Positions 10,461 to 20,511 of a DNA stretch of 64,000 nucleotides are shown piece after piece. A program made the translations under genes and the position numbers. Each line of letters opens with the position of its first letter. Position 1 is the stretch's first letter. A model generated the notes under the pieces. That model worked only from the letters and a program-made list of their open reading frames with translations. It did no database searches and was not told the origin of the DNA. Source of the DNA: Pyronema omphalodes (Eukaryota > Ascomycota > Pezizomycetes > Pezizales > Pyronemataceae). The stretch covers positions 558,001 to 622,000 of the forward strand of contig JAJJXM010000012.1 in NCBI GenBank assembly GCA_024516155.1, read 5' to 3'.

Positions 10461-11857
10461 ATGCCATTCTTGTGCTTTCCCTCTCTGGTGCGCCATTCGA
10501 ACCCTCTTCGCCTTCTCCATGGCAACCGTCGCTCGATATTCGGCTGGGGTGAATGTACGTTCTCCATCTCCGTGCTCCATTCTACTTGCACCTGTTTCCT
10601 CCACCGCTTCATACCTCATACCTCACCCTAACCATCCACTTCCTCCTCCTTCAACTCTATCTGTACTAACACACTACAGCACCCCGTCTCGTTCGTCCCG
10701 CTCCGCGTTGGCGCGGTCCCACAGTCCCCTTCGAAGCCCTCCGCGTCGGCCACTGGTACGAAGCGAAATCCTTCGACAAGGAAGTATCACCACGACACGG
10801 ACGGGCACTCAGATACATGTCACAAGCCGAAAAACTAGAAGCCGCAGTTCCACACCGAGTTCTCGTTCTCGGTCTCAACCCTCTATGGAAAATTGTTCGA
10901 TTCGCCTCGTGTACCACCTTCGCAGGTCAAAGCCCTTCTGCACGATTCGATCACCATGACGATCACCATCCCGGAGAGAAATATCAGTATATACCTATTG
11001 GAACTGCGTTTAGAGAATATGATGTTTTAAGAGGACAGTCACATCCGCCGGTCATCGAGGGTTGGTTGCGGTTGGATAGTGTCTGCTCTGTACAATATGG
11101 CGTCGATGATGAGGATGCGTTATTGTCTTATCTTAAGACTTCGGTGGAGGGACCGGCAGGTGGTCCAAAGGTTGAGATTATTTCCCCGAGCTGGGTGCTC
11201 GGTTATTATAAAGATATGTCAAGAGCATGGGCGGACAATATCTACGGCGGCAAAGGTTTCGACGGAATCCCTCAACTACTGGAGGAATACAACCGTATAA
11301 ACGCCATCTATCGTCCTCAAGCTGATGCGGTCGACGAGGATATGCGGGAGAGAGCCCGACAGCGTGCAGAGGATCAGAGGATAAGAACCTCCAAACTTGC
11401 AGAGGAGAGGATGAAAGCGAGATATGCAGAATGGTGTGAGATGAAGAGGAGAGCGGAGAAGTCATATCGGTCACGCAGGGTTGGGTTGGGTCGTAAGAGA
11501 CGCAGAATGCCAAATATCAAGAAGGAGGTACAGCAACAACCGAAATGGCTTCAGGGTGTGGAACTTCCTAAAAAGTTTGAATTCAGTCAGGAAGTTAAGG
11601 ATTCGGTTCCTAAGACTGTGGCTTTCAAACCGAAACCTATTTTGGCTCCGGAAATTATTAGGAAGCCTAACGTTGCGGCCACGGCAGCGGCTATAGGAGC
11701 TGCTACTGTGGCGGCTTCGAGACCAAAGGCGGTGGATCAAAGTGGGAAGGGGGTTGATATGGATGAAGATGAAGATGATGACGACTATGATGACGATGAT
11801 GACGATGACGGAGGTCTCTATTTTGGACCGATTAGGGATCATACTCATCTTCATTAA
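10461..11857 (+). CDS. Unrecognised protein with mitochondrial-type leader and acidic tail
   Basis: Two exons, 10461-10554 and 10680-11857, joined in phase 1 across a 125-bp intron that has a CTGTACTAAC branch-like site near its 3' end; 423 residues. I do not recognise the family. The first 30 residues (MPFLCFPSLVRHSNPLRLLH...) are basic and hydrophobic without acids, suggesting mitochondrial import. Residues about 35-190 look folded and contain HRVLVLGLNPLWKIVRFAS, TTFAG, YQYIPIG and GWLRLDSVCSVQYG. Residues about 215-290 are a charged Arg/Lys/Glu helix. The C-terminus has an Ala-rich segment, then a run of about 20 Asp/Glu, then GGLYFGPIRDHTHLH. The ATG at 10519 gives a different frame that does not connect to exon 2, which is why 10461 was chosen. 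A role in mitochondrial RNA or ribosome biology is possible but not shown. Confidence 0.75.
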
Positions 11858-12590
11858 TTCAGGAACAGTCGTAGGGCAGCTGGCAAGGGCGGAAATGGAA
11901 AGAATAGGAAAAATGGGCAAAATGGGCAGGGTACGGAAGGCGTTTGGAGTTTTATTTTTTCGATATCCGATGATATTTAAAATACCAATCTTTTAAGATA
12001 TCATTGTGTTTCAATTTAGATACCCACGTAGTTGCTCAATTTTGGTTTTGAAAATCTTATTACGTACAAAAAGAAAGTTTTTCTTTACGAATGATACATA
12101 CCACGATTTTATAGTTATAGAAGAATACAAGACAAGAGAACATTCATACAATTTCGAATATTGCTTACACTCGTTGAAATTAAACAGCTAGACTATGATA
12201 CTGACATTAAATTTTCGAGTACGTATAGCATCAGTTATCGTAGGTATATTTATTCAAACTTCAACCTTCATTCCAGATCACTCGAAGTTTCGTTTTTAAC
12301 GCATAATCTGCCGTTTTGGATAATTATCTTTCTTCTCGGTGATGAGAAGGGTATTTTATCTTTGTGGAATTTGTGGGGTGTAGAGTATAGATGTCTGTGA
12401 TTTATATATATGTCTATATGTATAAGAAAGCAAGAAAGTAAACAAACATAGGTTCACTGCTTCACTGCTTCACTGGTTTAAAACCGGAACTCCAGAATCA
12501 GAAATTCACGGCTTCTAGCTCCTCGTCCCTGGCTCCTGGTTCATGGTTCATAGCTCGTGGCTCCTGGTCCCTGGTTCCTCGTTAACTGGT
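11858..12590. other. Intergenic, AT-rich
   Basis: 3' flank of the preceding gene and filler up to the SINE. It is AT-rich from 11950 to 12440. A series of CTCCTGGT / GGTTCATGG-type short repeats spans 12510-12585. No gene or RNA is supported. Confidence 0.6.
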
Positions 12591-12604
12591 ATCGAATAAA
12601 TAAT

Positions 12605-12955
12605 GGGGGCGGCCCCAGTAGTGTAGTGGTATAACTCCCTGCAACTGCGCAAATACAACGGGTTCGAATCCCGTGTCGCTCCCACAGGTATTGCTTGGTT
12701 ACCGAGGTTTGTCCTCAGGGAGGTTTACCCGGTGCTCAGGATAAGTGGTCACGCTTTCCTGATCTATGCCTCCTTAGGTATAGACAAGTGTTGGTGGAAA
12801 GGTTGGGTTAATGGGTGTAGGAGATTAGGGCGCCTCATTAGGAGACTTCGGTCTCGAGGACAGGAAAAATGGTTGTACAAGTTGCTTTACCCGCATAGGC
12901 CTTAAAGGCCTCGATCGGACGTATGATTGAAATAAATAAAGAAATAAATAAATAA
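12605..12955 (+). mobile_element. tRNA-derived SINE with perfect target-site duplication
   Basis: A 351-bp element. Its first 78 bp resemble a tRNA, with an A-box-like TAGTGTAGTGG and a perfect B box GGTTCGAATCC (12661-12671). An unrelated body of about 250 bp follows, and the element ends in an AAATAAATAAAT-type tail. It is flanked on both sides by the identical 14-bp sequence ATCGAATAAATAAT (12591-12604 and 12956-12969), the expected footprint of LINE-mediated insertion. There is no TTTT on the plus strand inside the body, so a Pol III transcript could run the full length. It has no coding capacity. Confidence 0.9.
12607..12682 (+). other. tRNA-like head of the SINE (not a functional tRNA)
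   Basis: GGGCGGC (12607-12613) can pair over seven positions with GTCGCTC (12675-12681), allowing two G-U pairs. The T arm ACGGG-TTCGAAT-CCCGT is perfect. The anticodon stem is poor, and positions 8 and 9 read CC rather than the usual U and A. This is a decayed tRNA structure retained for its internal Pol III promoter, so it should not be annotated as a tRNA gene. Confidence 0.75.
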
Positions 12956-12969
12956 ATCGAATAAATAAT

Positions 12970-13524
12970 ACCGCACTGACAAACTGACAAACTGATCTAT
13001 ATATATGGACAGCATATAATAGACACGAACCATAACAGACGCGTATAGTAATCAGCAATTATCAATCCCGTTCATGGTTCATGCACCACATACATCCATC
13101 CATCCATACATCCATACATACAGACATCCATCCATCCATACATACAGACAAAATTCCATTAGGCGGAGGATTGTTATGGTATACGGAGGATTATGGAGGT
13201 TTCTCGGGATGATGTTGGGAGCTAGGGATGATGGGGTATGGGATGATGGTATGGGATGATGGTATGGTGTGTGGTGTGGTGTGTGGTGTGTGGTGTGTAC
13301 ATTCGGTGTACCGAGGTATCTCGTATCTTGTATCTCATATTCCATTGCTTTGATTTTGATTCGATTGGTTTCCATTGGTTTGAGTTGCATTGGATTTTCA
13401 TTCCATTGGTTTGCATTCCATCGGTTTCAATCCCATTAGTTCACATTCCATATTCCATTAGTTCGCATCCCATATTCCATTAATTGGATTTGATTTTCAT
13501 AAGATTATATTCACCCCGGAAGCG

Positions 13525-13556
<32 letters not shown>

Positions 13557-15441
13557 AAACACAGCTACATACAGCCATAGGTATGAAAAAGATATAAATA
13601 ACCCTGAGCACTGAGCACTGAGCACTCTATGTATTCTCGGATAAAAACGAGCCCTGCTGCCCTCCCTATGTATATGGATAGTAACTATAGCAACTATAGT
13701 AACTATAGTATGCATACATAGCTGTAGCACCATAGCAACCGGACTATGTAGTGTTTCTGTCCAGACTTAGCCGAGTGCATCGAGACGAGTAATGAGTTGT
13801 TTTCTTTTTTTGGCGGTTTCTTGGGTTTGGGTTGGGTTTCGTAGCTTGGATAATAATACTAGCTAGGTACGGAATTGGAAATATTTTCGGGTTGATTTTG
13901 TGGATTGTGATGATTGTGATGATTTGTGATGATTTTGTGGATTTTGTGGATTTATATGTATATTTCATCCTTCTATGTATGCTTTACCATTATACATATA
14001 TCATTATACTTTTTCACATATACCATTTCACCATATATCCTTTCACATACCCTTTCACCATATATCTTTTCACATATACCATTTCACCATATATCCCCCC
14101 CCCATATATAAGCACCACAATCAAAACCATCCATCACAACCCATATCATGATTATCATCACGTCTATTAGCATACCAATCAACAACAACAACCATCAACC
14201 CCCTCTTGGTAACAACCCCTAAAATCGCCTCAACAAAAACTCAAGAATTTAGAATTTTCAATCGGCAATCGGTCATTACATAATTATCATTACATAACTG
14301 GCAATTACATAATAAACAAAAAATATATAAACATATCCGGCTATAAAACTCCGCAACCCATAACCCATAACCCATAACCAACCCTCTGAATTCTTTTTCG
14401 TCTTTATTTACTAGTATCAATACTTGTTTCTATCTTTATTCAAGATACGTGATGAAATCCACAGCTTGGTGGAGAGCCGGGATTAAGTATTGAGTATTGA
14501 GTATTGAGTATTGAGCATTGGAACTGGAACTGGAATTGGGGGTTTGGGGTTCAAGGTCTGGGGTTTGGGGTTTGGGGTTTGTATTATGATTATGACTAGT
14601 ATCAGGATTGGGGAAGTGGTATATATATATATATATAAATGGAGATGGAGATGGATATGGAGATGGAGACCGAGGATTCCACAACCACTGGAGAGTCTTT
14701 CGGGATATTAAAGAGTTGAAAGAGACGGAATAAGCCACGAGATAGGCTGGTTGGTAAAGATTTATCATGGAGCTTCAATCCATGGGTGGGATGGATGGCG
14801 AAGCGGGCGCCGTTATGAACTTGATGAGCTGGTAGGGTATGTATGTAGTATATACATATCCTCTCCTCTCCAATCTTCTCTAATCTTCTCTACTCTCCAA
14901 TCCTCTGCATATGTATATCCCCCACCACCCATACCCCCGCACCTCTCCCCTCACCTCCCCCTCTAAACCCCCCCCCCCCCCACACCCCCGGTACCCGTAA
15001 TGTTTATCTCGGAGAATTTCTCCAAGCAGCATATGGGCAGCATATCAACCAACCCACGGCAATACCGGGAAGCCTTCTCCCCCCCCCCCCCCCCCAAAAC
15101 CCACCGAGCAAGCTGGCAGATCAAGCTAGCTGCTAGTTGCTAGCTACTAGCTGCGGGTTGTGGGTTGTGGGTTGTGGGATACTTAGTGCTTATTCCCGAC
15201 TCGCGTGGCGGAGTGTCCGAAGTACTTGGTGTGCTTGGTGTGCTTGTTTCACGCGACTTTGTGGAGGGGAGAGAAGGAGGGGTATATATAGAGATAGATA
15301 GATACCAAGCAGGCAGACAGGCAGGCAGGTATACAGATTTTGAGAAGGTGATTTACGGTATATGCTTTGGGCGTGAGTTGTGGTTGTGATTTAGTACTTG
15401 GTATCCAGTATACAGCACTCGGCAGATATTTATCAGCAATT
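12970..15441. other. Gene-free, low-complexity region
   Basis: About 2.5 kb dominated by simple sequence: ATCCATACATAC repeats (13095-13145), GTGTGGTGTG (13262-13300), CCATTGGTTT-type repeats (13340-13490), a run of about 29 A (13527-13555), GATTTTGTG and TTTCACCATATA repeats (13900-14100), TTGAGTATTGAG (14485-14520), TATATATA, GATGGAGATGGA (14640-14670), and C runs of 14 and 17 (14968-14981, 15079-15095). No gene is supported. The last 100-200 bp are presumably the promoter of the methyltransferase gene. Confidence 0.65.
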
Positions 15442-16423
15442 ATGGATTCCTCCATAGACACTGCTTCTGCTGATTCTTCGGCTTCTGCTGCTTCTTCGGC
15501 TTCTTCGGCTTCTTCGGCTTCTTCTGCTTCTTCGGCTTCTCCCACAACACCATCCCCCGCTTCTTCCAATTCCCGTCTCTGGGAGTACACCTTCCCCTCC
15601 TTCCTTCTCGGCATCAGCCTTCTTAAGCTCCCTCCCACACTCCTCAAAATCCTGTTCACACGTCCGCATGACCTCCCCTTCTTCACTCGGTGGTCCGACG
15701 AATGGTTCCACCAAATCTGGCAACAAGTATCCGACGGGGCCGTTGTTGCAGAGAAGCAACAAACGATATCCGGAGCGCAAGGAACCGTGATTGAACTAGG
15801 ACCTGGATTTGGTCCTAGTCTTGAATTTTATGATAAGGGGAAGGTTTCGAGGATTTTTTTGGTCGAGCCGAATAGAAGTTTACATGCGGGCCTGAGGGAG
15901 AGTATAGAGAAGTTTGGGTGGGGGGATAGGGCGACGGTTGTGGCGTGTGGGATTGAGGATGGGGTTGGGTTGAGGAGGGAGGGAGTCCCCGAGGAGGGCG
16001 TGGATACCGTGGTTTCGGTTCAGGTGAGTGGGTGGGGGATTGTTTTGGGAGAGGGATGAGAAAGGGATTGGAAATTGGCTGATGGTTATGCAATAGGTTT
16101 TATGCTCGGTTCCAACTCCTGAAACGGTTATTCCGGCGTTATATAAAAGATTGAAATCTGGAGGTCAACTCAGGATTTACGAACATATTCTATCCCATGA
16201 AGAAACCACAAGGTGGTTACAGAGGGTTTATGATTTTGTTTGGCCGTATCCTTTTGGTGGATGCAGATTGGTTAGACCTACGGATAAGTTAGTGGTTGAT
16301 GAGGAGTTTATGGGGTTTTCAGGAAAGAACTCGGGTTGGAAGGATGTGGTTATGGATAAGGTTAAGGGTGATTCAAAGTATTCGTGCATTCCTTCCTTCT
16401 ATGGGGTTTTGACGAAAGCTTGA
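15442..16423 (+). CDS. SAM-dependent methyltransferase, METTL7-like
   Basis: Two exons, 15442-16023 and 16097-16423, with a 73-bp phase-0 intron; 302 residues. The N-terminus is an Ala/Ser repeat (about residues 10-42, SSASSASSAS-type), then a hydrophobic segment PSFLLGISLLKLPPTLLKIL that could anchor it to a membrane. The class I methyltransferase core follows: motif I VIELGPGFGPSLEFY, acidic post-I strand FLVEPNRSLHAGLRES, VVACGIEDG, and after the splice VLCSVPTPETVIPALYKRLKSGGQLRIYEHI. This pattern and the N-terminal hydrophobic anchor fit the METTL7/UbiE-like small-molecule methyltransferases. The substrate cannot be read. The start is the first ATG of the frame; upstream in-frame sequence has no ATG. 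Confidence 0.82.
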
Positions 16424-16976
16424 AATTATGACGTGGTGGTGGTGGTGGTGGTGGTGGTGGTGGTGGAAAAGTTGGGGATTTGGATCTTGTCGATTTTGAG
16501 ATTTTGGTAGTTTTGGAGGAATGGTGGGCCGGAAATAAACTTTTTTTTGGTGATTCGTATCAGTCCGGACGCAGAAAACATACAGTATCAGCCTGCTGAC
16601 TACTTAGTGATGCATCCTCCATCATTGAGGTTCACGATCGGTGATCTCGCCTTAAGACTGCCAAGGACCTAATGACCCCCCCCCCCGCTTCAAATGGCTA
16701 GCTGTCATCTATAGAAGCAGACCCCTTTGCCACTAAGCTTGGTGTATGTACTGTAAGTATGTATGGTAGATCTGTCCTGATGGACACGGTGAAGGCTAAC
16801 TCTAGCAACCGGGGGATGATATCACTTTAACTGATGAACACGATGGGCAGACAACGGAACAGGATTGTTTGCAACAAAAAACCGGTTGCTTGTGATGGGT
16901 ATTTCATTTCAAATCAATTATACAGAAAAAACACCAATTACAGCCATCATTTGCTTCCCTTCTAACTCAGCATTAA
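16424..16976. other. Convergent intergenic region
   Basis: Lies between the 3' ends of the methyltransferase (+) and CVNH (-) genes. It contains a (GGT)n tract at 16435-16464 and a C run at 16677-16686. No gene is supported. Confidence 0.6.
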
Positions 16977-17406
16977 CTAGAACTGGAACTGGAGCTCTCC
17001 GTTGATGTTCTCGAGACGCTCAGCAAGGTTAACGTCGGACTCGCACCAGTCTCCGTTTCCGTTCTGGAGGGTAGCACGGAGAACAGGGACTTCTCCACCA
17101 CCCTCAATGGAGAAGCTAATGTTCTGAGCACTCTGGGAGAAGTCTGGATTGTTTGTTAATATCAAAACCGAAATGTAGGAAATTGGTTATCTCATACTCT
17201 GTCCGCCCCAAGAGAAGTGACCTAAAACGACGTTAGAATCACAGCTATCACTGGTTATATTCCATGGAGCACATACCGTCATCGTTACCCAACACCTCGT
17301 CGAGGTTGAATCTGAAATCCCGGGGGTTTCCCTCCTGGTCGTTGAGGTAGCCGACAAGCTCAGAACCCTCAATGCGGAAGTCGTTACCGGACAAGTGGAA
17401 AGACAT
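16977..17406 (-). CDS. Cyanovirin-N homology (CVNH) domain lectin
   Basis: Three exons: 17406-17277, a 24-nt microexon 17221-17198, and 17143-16977, with introns of 55 and 54 bp; 106 residues, the usual size of a single CVNH domain. The two pseudo-symmetric halves are visible: FHLSGNDFRIEGSELVGYLN ... LDEVLGNDDG and, across the microexon, GHFSWGGQNFSQSAQNISFSIEGGG ... LRATLQNGNGDW ... VNLAERLENINGELQF. CVNH proteins are small mannose-binding or related lectins, common in filamentous ascomycetes. No signal peptide is present, so it is probably cytosolic or exported by a non-classical route. The junction Q-N-FSQ restores the conserved WGGxNFSQ block, which supports the microexon. Confidence 0.92.
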
Positions 17407-17499
17407 TGTGAATGAGTTGTTTTGTGGTTGTTGTTGTTGTTGTAGATAGAGTTGATGAAGCTGGATATGGAGCAGAAAGTCAAGAGCTGGAAGGGAAGC

Positions 17500-17505
17500 T
17501 TTATA
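17500..17505 (-). promoter_or_regulatory. TATA box of the CVNH gene
   Basis: On the minus strand, TATAAA lies within GCTATAAAGC about 95 bp upstream of the CVNH ATG. Between it and the ATG the leader is CA-rich (CTACAACAACAACAACAACC), typical of efficiently translated fungal genes. Confidence 0.6.
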
Positions 17506-17506
17506 G

Positions 17507-17876
17507 CTGAGCTGCGGGACAGTTAACACGTCAAGGCGGGGACATCCTTACCGCCGCAGTCCCGTCAGGGACAAAATGCGCTCAGTTGGGGACAGCCAAG
17601 GCCGATGGGAAATCACACTTTCTCGATGACACCATATCTAGACCGTTCCATCTACACGGCGGCGGACTGTAATCTAAAATATGATTTTTTAGAAAAATAT
17701 TAATCCGATCCGTATCCTGCAATTCCCATTGGTAGAAAGTCGAAAGTAGCGCGGCATTCGCACATCCCTGCATTGTCATTGGTCTCGCGGTTGTATGCCA
17801 CGGGCCGCGTAAGCATTTTATGCCTGTACTACATACGACATCCTTTTACATACAGTTACATATGATCACCGTTTAA
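17507..17876. promoter_or_regulatory. Divergent promoter region, CVNH and DPP III
   Basis: The interval between the CVNH TATA box and the DPP III start contains no supported gene and presumably holds the upstream control elements of both genes. Confidence 0.45.
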
Positions 17877-20511
17877 ATGTTTCGTTTCTTAAAACCGCAC
17901 CTGAGCTCATCGAGCTCCCCTGTCACCTTCGCCTACAAGGTTGCTGCAGCTCCCAGAGCTCCCTTCTTGGCACTCAACTACCCCGCAATACCAGCTCCAA
18001 TCCGCATCCGGACGCGATCCACTTCATCAAAACCATCATCTCGCGCTGTGAATTCGTTAGCTTCAGCATCAATTGCATCATCTCCATCTTCAATTATGTC
18101 TGTTCCAAGCCATTGTAAGATCTTTTTTTCCCCCTTTTTTCTTGAGGTTTTGTGGTGTTGTGGTAGTAGTGGTGGTGTTGTGTCGTTGGAGCTATATATC
18201 AATAGCCGGTATATTGCGTTGTAGAGTTACTTCCTAGGACTACGCTGATACGATATATACTTAAACCATATTAGTACTCGCCGACTCTCCCCCCACTATC
18301 TGTAAGCTCGAAATTAAGCCCCACTTCGAAGCTCTCAGCAAAGAGGAAAAGCTTTACGCTCACCACATCTCTCGAGCCTCCTTCTATGGAACCCGCATTG
18401 TTCTCCGTCAGGTTTCTCCCGAGTCTGAGAAAATCTACAACCTAATCATTGCCGCATACAAGGCCTGTAATGGGGATTGGGTAAAACTAGGAAAGGACAC
18501 TGGAGTGGCTGAACAGCATGTTAGACACTGGATTGAGTATGCTGCTCAGTTCCTTGGTAATCTTGGAAACTACAAGGTCTGAACCCTACTTTTGGCAAAC
18601 GGCGAAGCCACGAAGCCGTGAAGATGGAGACAAACTCGAGTATGCATGAGATGAGTGCTGATGAGTGATACAGTCTTTCGGAGACCAGAAATTCGTCCCC
18701 CGTATCCCCATCGATGAATTAAAGAAACTTCTCGGCGGAGACGCTACAAAGGATCTCGTCAATGAGGTTGCAGAGGCTATGTACTCCACCACCCCAGAGA
18801 GTATGACCTTGCTTGGATACCCCGACGATGGTCACGTCTCTGAGTACTACCCCGAATCCCCCACCATCACAAAGGAGGAGATTGCAAAGATCTACGAGAT
18901 TACTGGAAAGCAATATATGCCTGAAAACACCCGTGTTATCAAGACTGTTGATAATGGAAAGGCCAAGTTTGTCATGAAGCGGGCGTCTAAGACGACAGGA
19001 CCTGCTGGTGATAAGTTTGTGCAGCATGGATGGGAAATTGAGGTTGTCAATGGAGACCACCAGCAGGAGATGGCAAAGATTACGGAGGAGTGCGAGGGTG
19101 CTTCTAAGGCAGCTTTGAATGATATCCAGAAACAGATGTTTGAGAAATATGCCGAGGCTTTTGGAACTGGTGATATGAATGCACACAAGGAATCTCAGAA
19201 GCTGTGGATTCAGGACAAGGGACCTAAGGTGGAGTCTAACATTGGTTTTATTGAGGTACGTGAACTCTAGATACATGCTGTGGTACTTTTCTAACATGGA
19301 AAACAGACCTACCGTGATCCCGCTGGTATCCGTGGAGAGTGGGAGGGTTTCTGTGCCATGGTCAACCAGGAGCAGACCAAGAAGTTTGGCGAGATGGTTT
19401 CCAAGGCGGGAAGCTTCATCCCTCGGTTACCCTGGAGTAAGGACTTTGAAAAGGACGAATTCAGAAAGCCTGATTTCACTAGTTTGGAGGTGTTGAGTTT
19501 CTGCACCAGTGGTATCCCTGCTGGAATCAACATTCCCAACTACGATGATGTCCGTCAAAACTTTGGTTTCAAGAACGTCTCACTCGGTAACGTTCTTTCT
19601 GCCAAGGCCCCGAACGAGCCTATCACCTTCATCAAGAGCAGCGATCTTGCACTTTTTGAGAAGCTTCGTGGTGATGCCTTTGAGGTTCAGGTCGGTATTC
19701 ACGAGCTACTCGGTCACGGAACCGGAAAGTTACTCGCAATTGAGAATGGAAAGCCTAACTTTGACATGGCCAACCCTCCGATCAGTCCCGTTACCAACGA
19801 GAAGATCAAGACTTGGTATTTGGAGGGCGAAACTTGGGGTAGTGTGTTTGGATCCATTGCTGCTTCTTACGAGGAGTGCCGTGCTGAGTGTGTGGCGATG
19901 TACCTTGGTGGTGAGAAGGACTTGTTGAAGATTTTCGGATACGGAGAGGATACTGAGAAGAAGGCGGATGATAGTAAGTTTTTTATTCCGGTGAATCCTA
20001 TGACTGGCTAATTGTATTAGTTCTTTACGTCGAGTACCTCAACATGGCACGCGCGGGATTACTTGCTCTTGAGTTCTGGGACCCCAAGTTCGGAAAGTGG
20101 GGTCAGGGACACATGCAGGCTCGTTTCTCAATCTTGAAGACTATGTTGGATGCTGGAGACGGATTTGCCGAGCTTCAAACCAGTGAGAAGGACCATAGTG
20201 ATTTGGTCATTTCCATCGACCGTGAGAAGATCCGCTCCGTTGGTATTCCCGCTATCGGAAAGTACCTTCAGAAGCTCCATGTCTTTAAGAGCACTGCGGA
20301 CTTTAAGGCAGGAAAGAAGCTATACGAGGAGATGACCAGCGTCGGACCCGAGATGGCCAAGTACAGAGAGGTTGTCATGAAGAAGAAGCTCCCCAGGAAG
20401 CAGTTTGTCCAGGCAAACACTGTTCTGAAGTGTAATGGGGATGTGGAGTTGGTGGAGTATGAGCCAACCCTTGAGCAGCTCATCAAGAGCTACGTTGACC
20501 GTGATGTGTAA
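17877..20511 (+). CDS. Dipeptidyl peptidase III (zinc metallopeptidase M49)
   Basis: Five exons: 17877-18114, 18275-18576, 18674-19255, 19307-19973 and 20021-20511; frames join without loss to give 759 residues. DPP III removes dipeptides from the N-terminus of short peptides. The M49 zinc site is intact: HELLGH at residues 506-511 and EECRAE at 563-568. Other family blocks are ADSPPTICKLEIKPHFEAL, HHISRASFYGTRIVLRQ, SGIPAGINIPNYD and YLNMARAGLLALEFW. The first 73 residues are an Arg/Ser/Pro/Ala-rich leader without acidic residues. A second in-frame ATG (18096, MSVPSHC) would start a cytosolic-length form, so both a mitochondrial and a cytosolic product are possible. Intron lengths are 160, 97, 51 and 47 bp. 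Codon bias is strong. Confidence 0.93.

Noticed and set aside
12607..12682. Apparent tRNA gene
   Set aside because: The B box and T arm are perfect, but the anticodon arm is poor and the sequence is the head of an insertion with a target-site duplication and A-rich tail, so it is SINE-derived.
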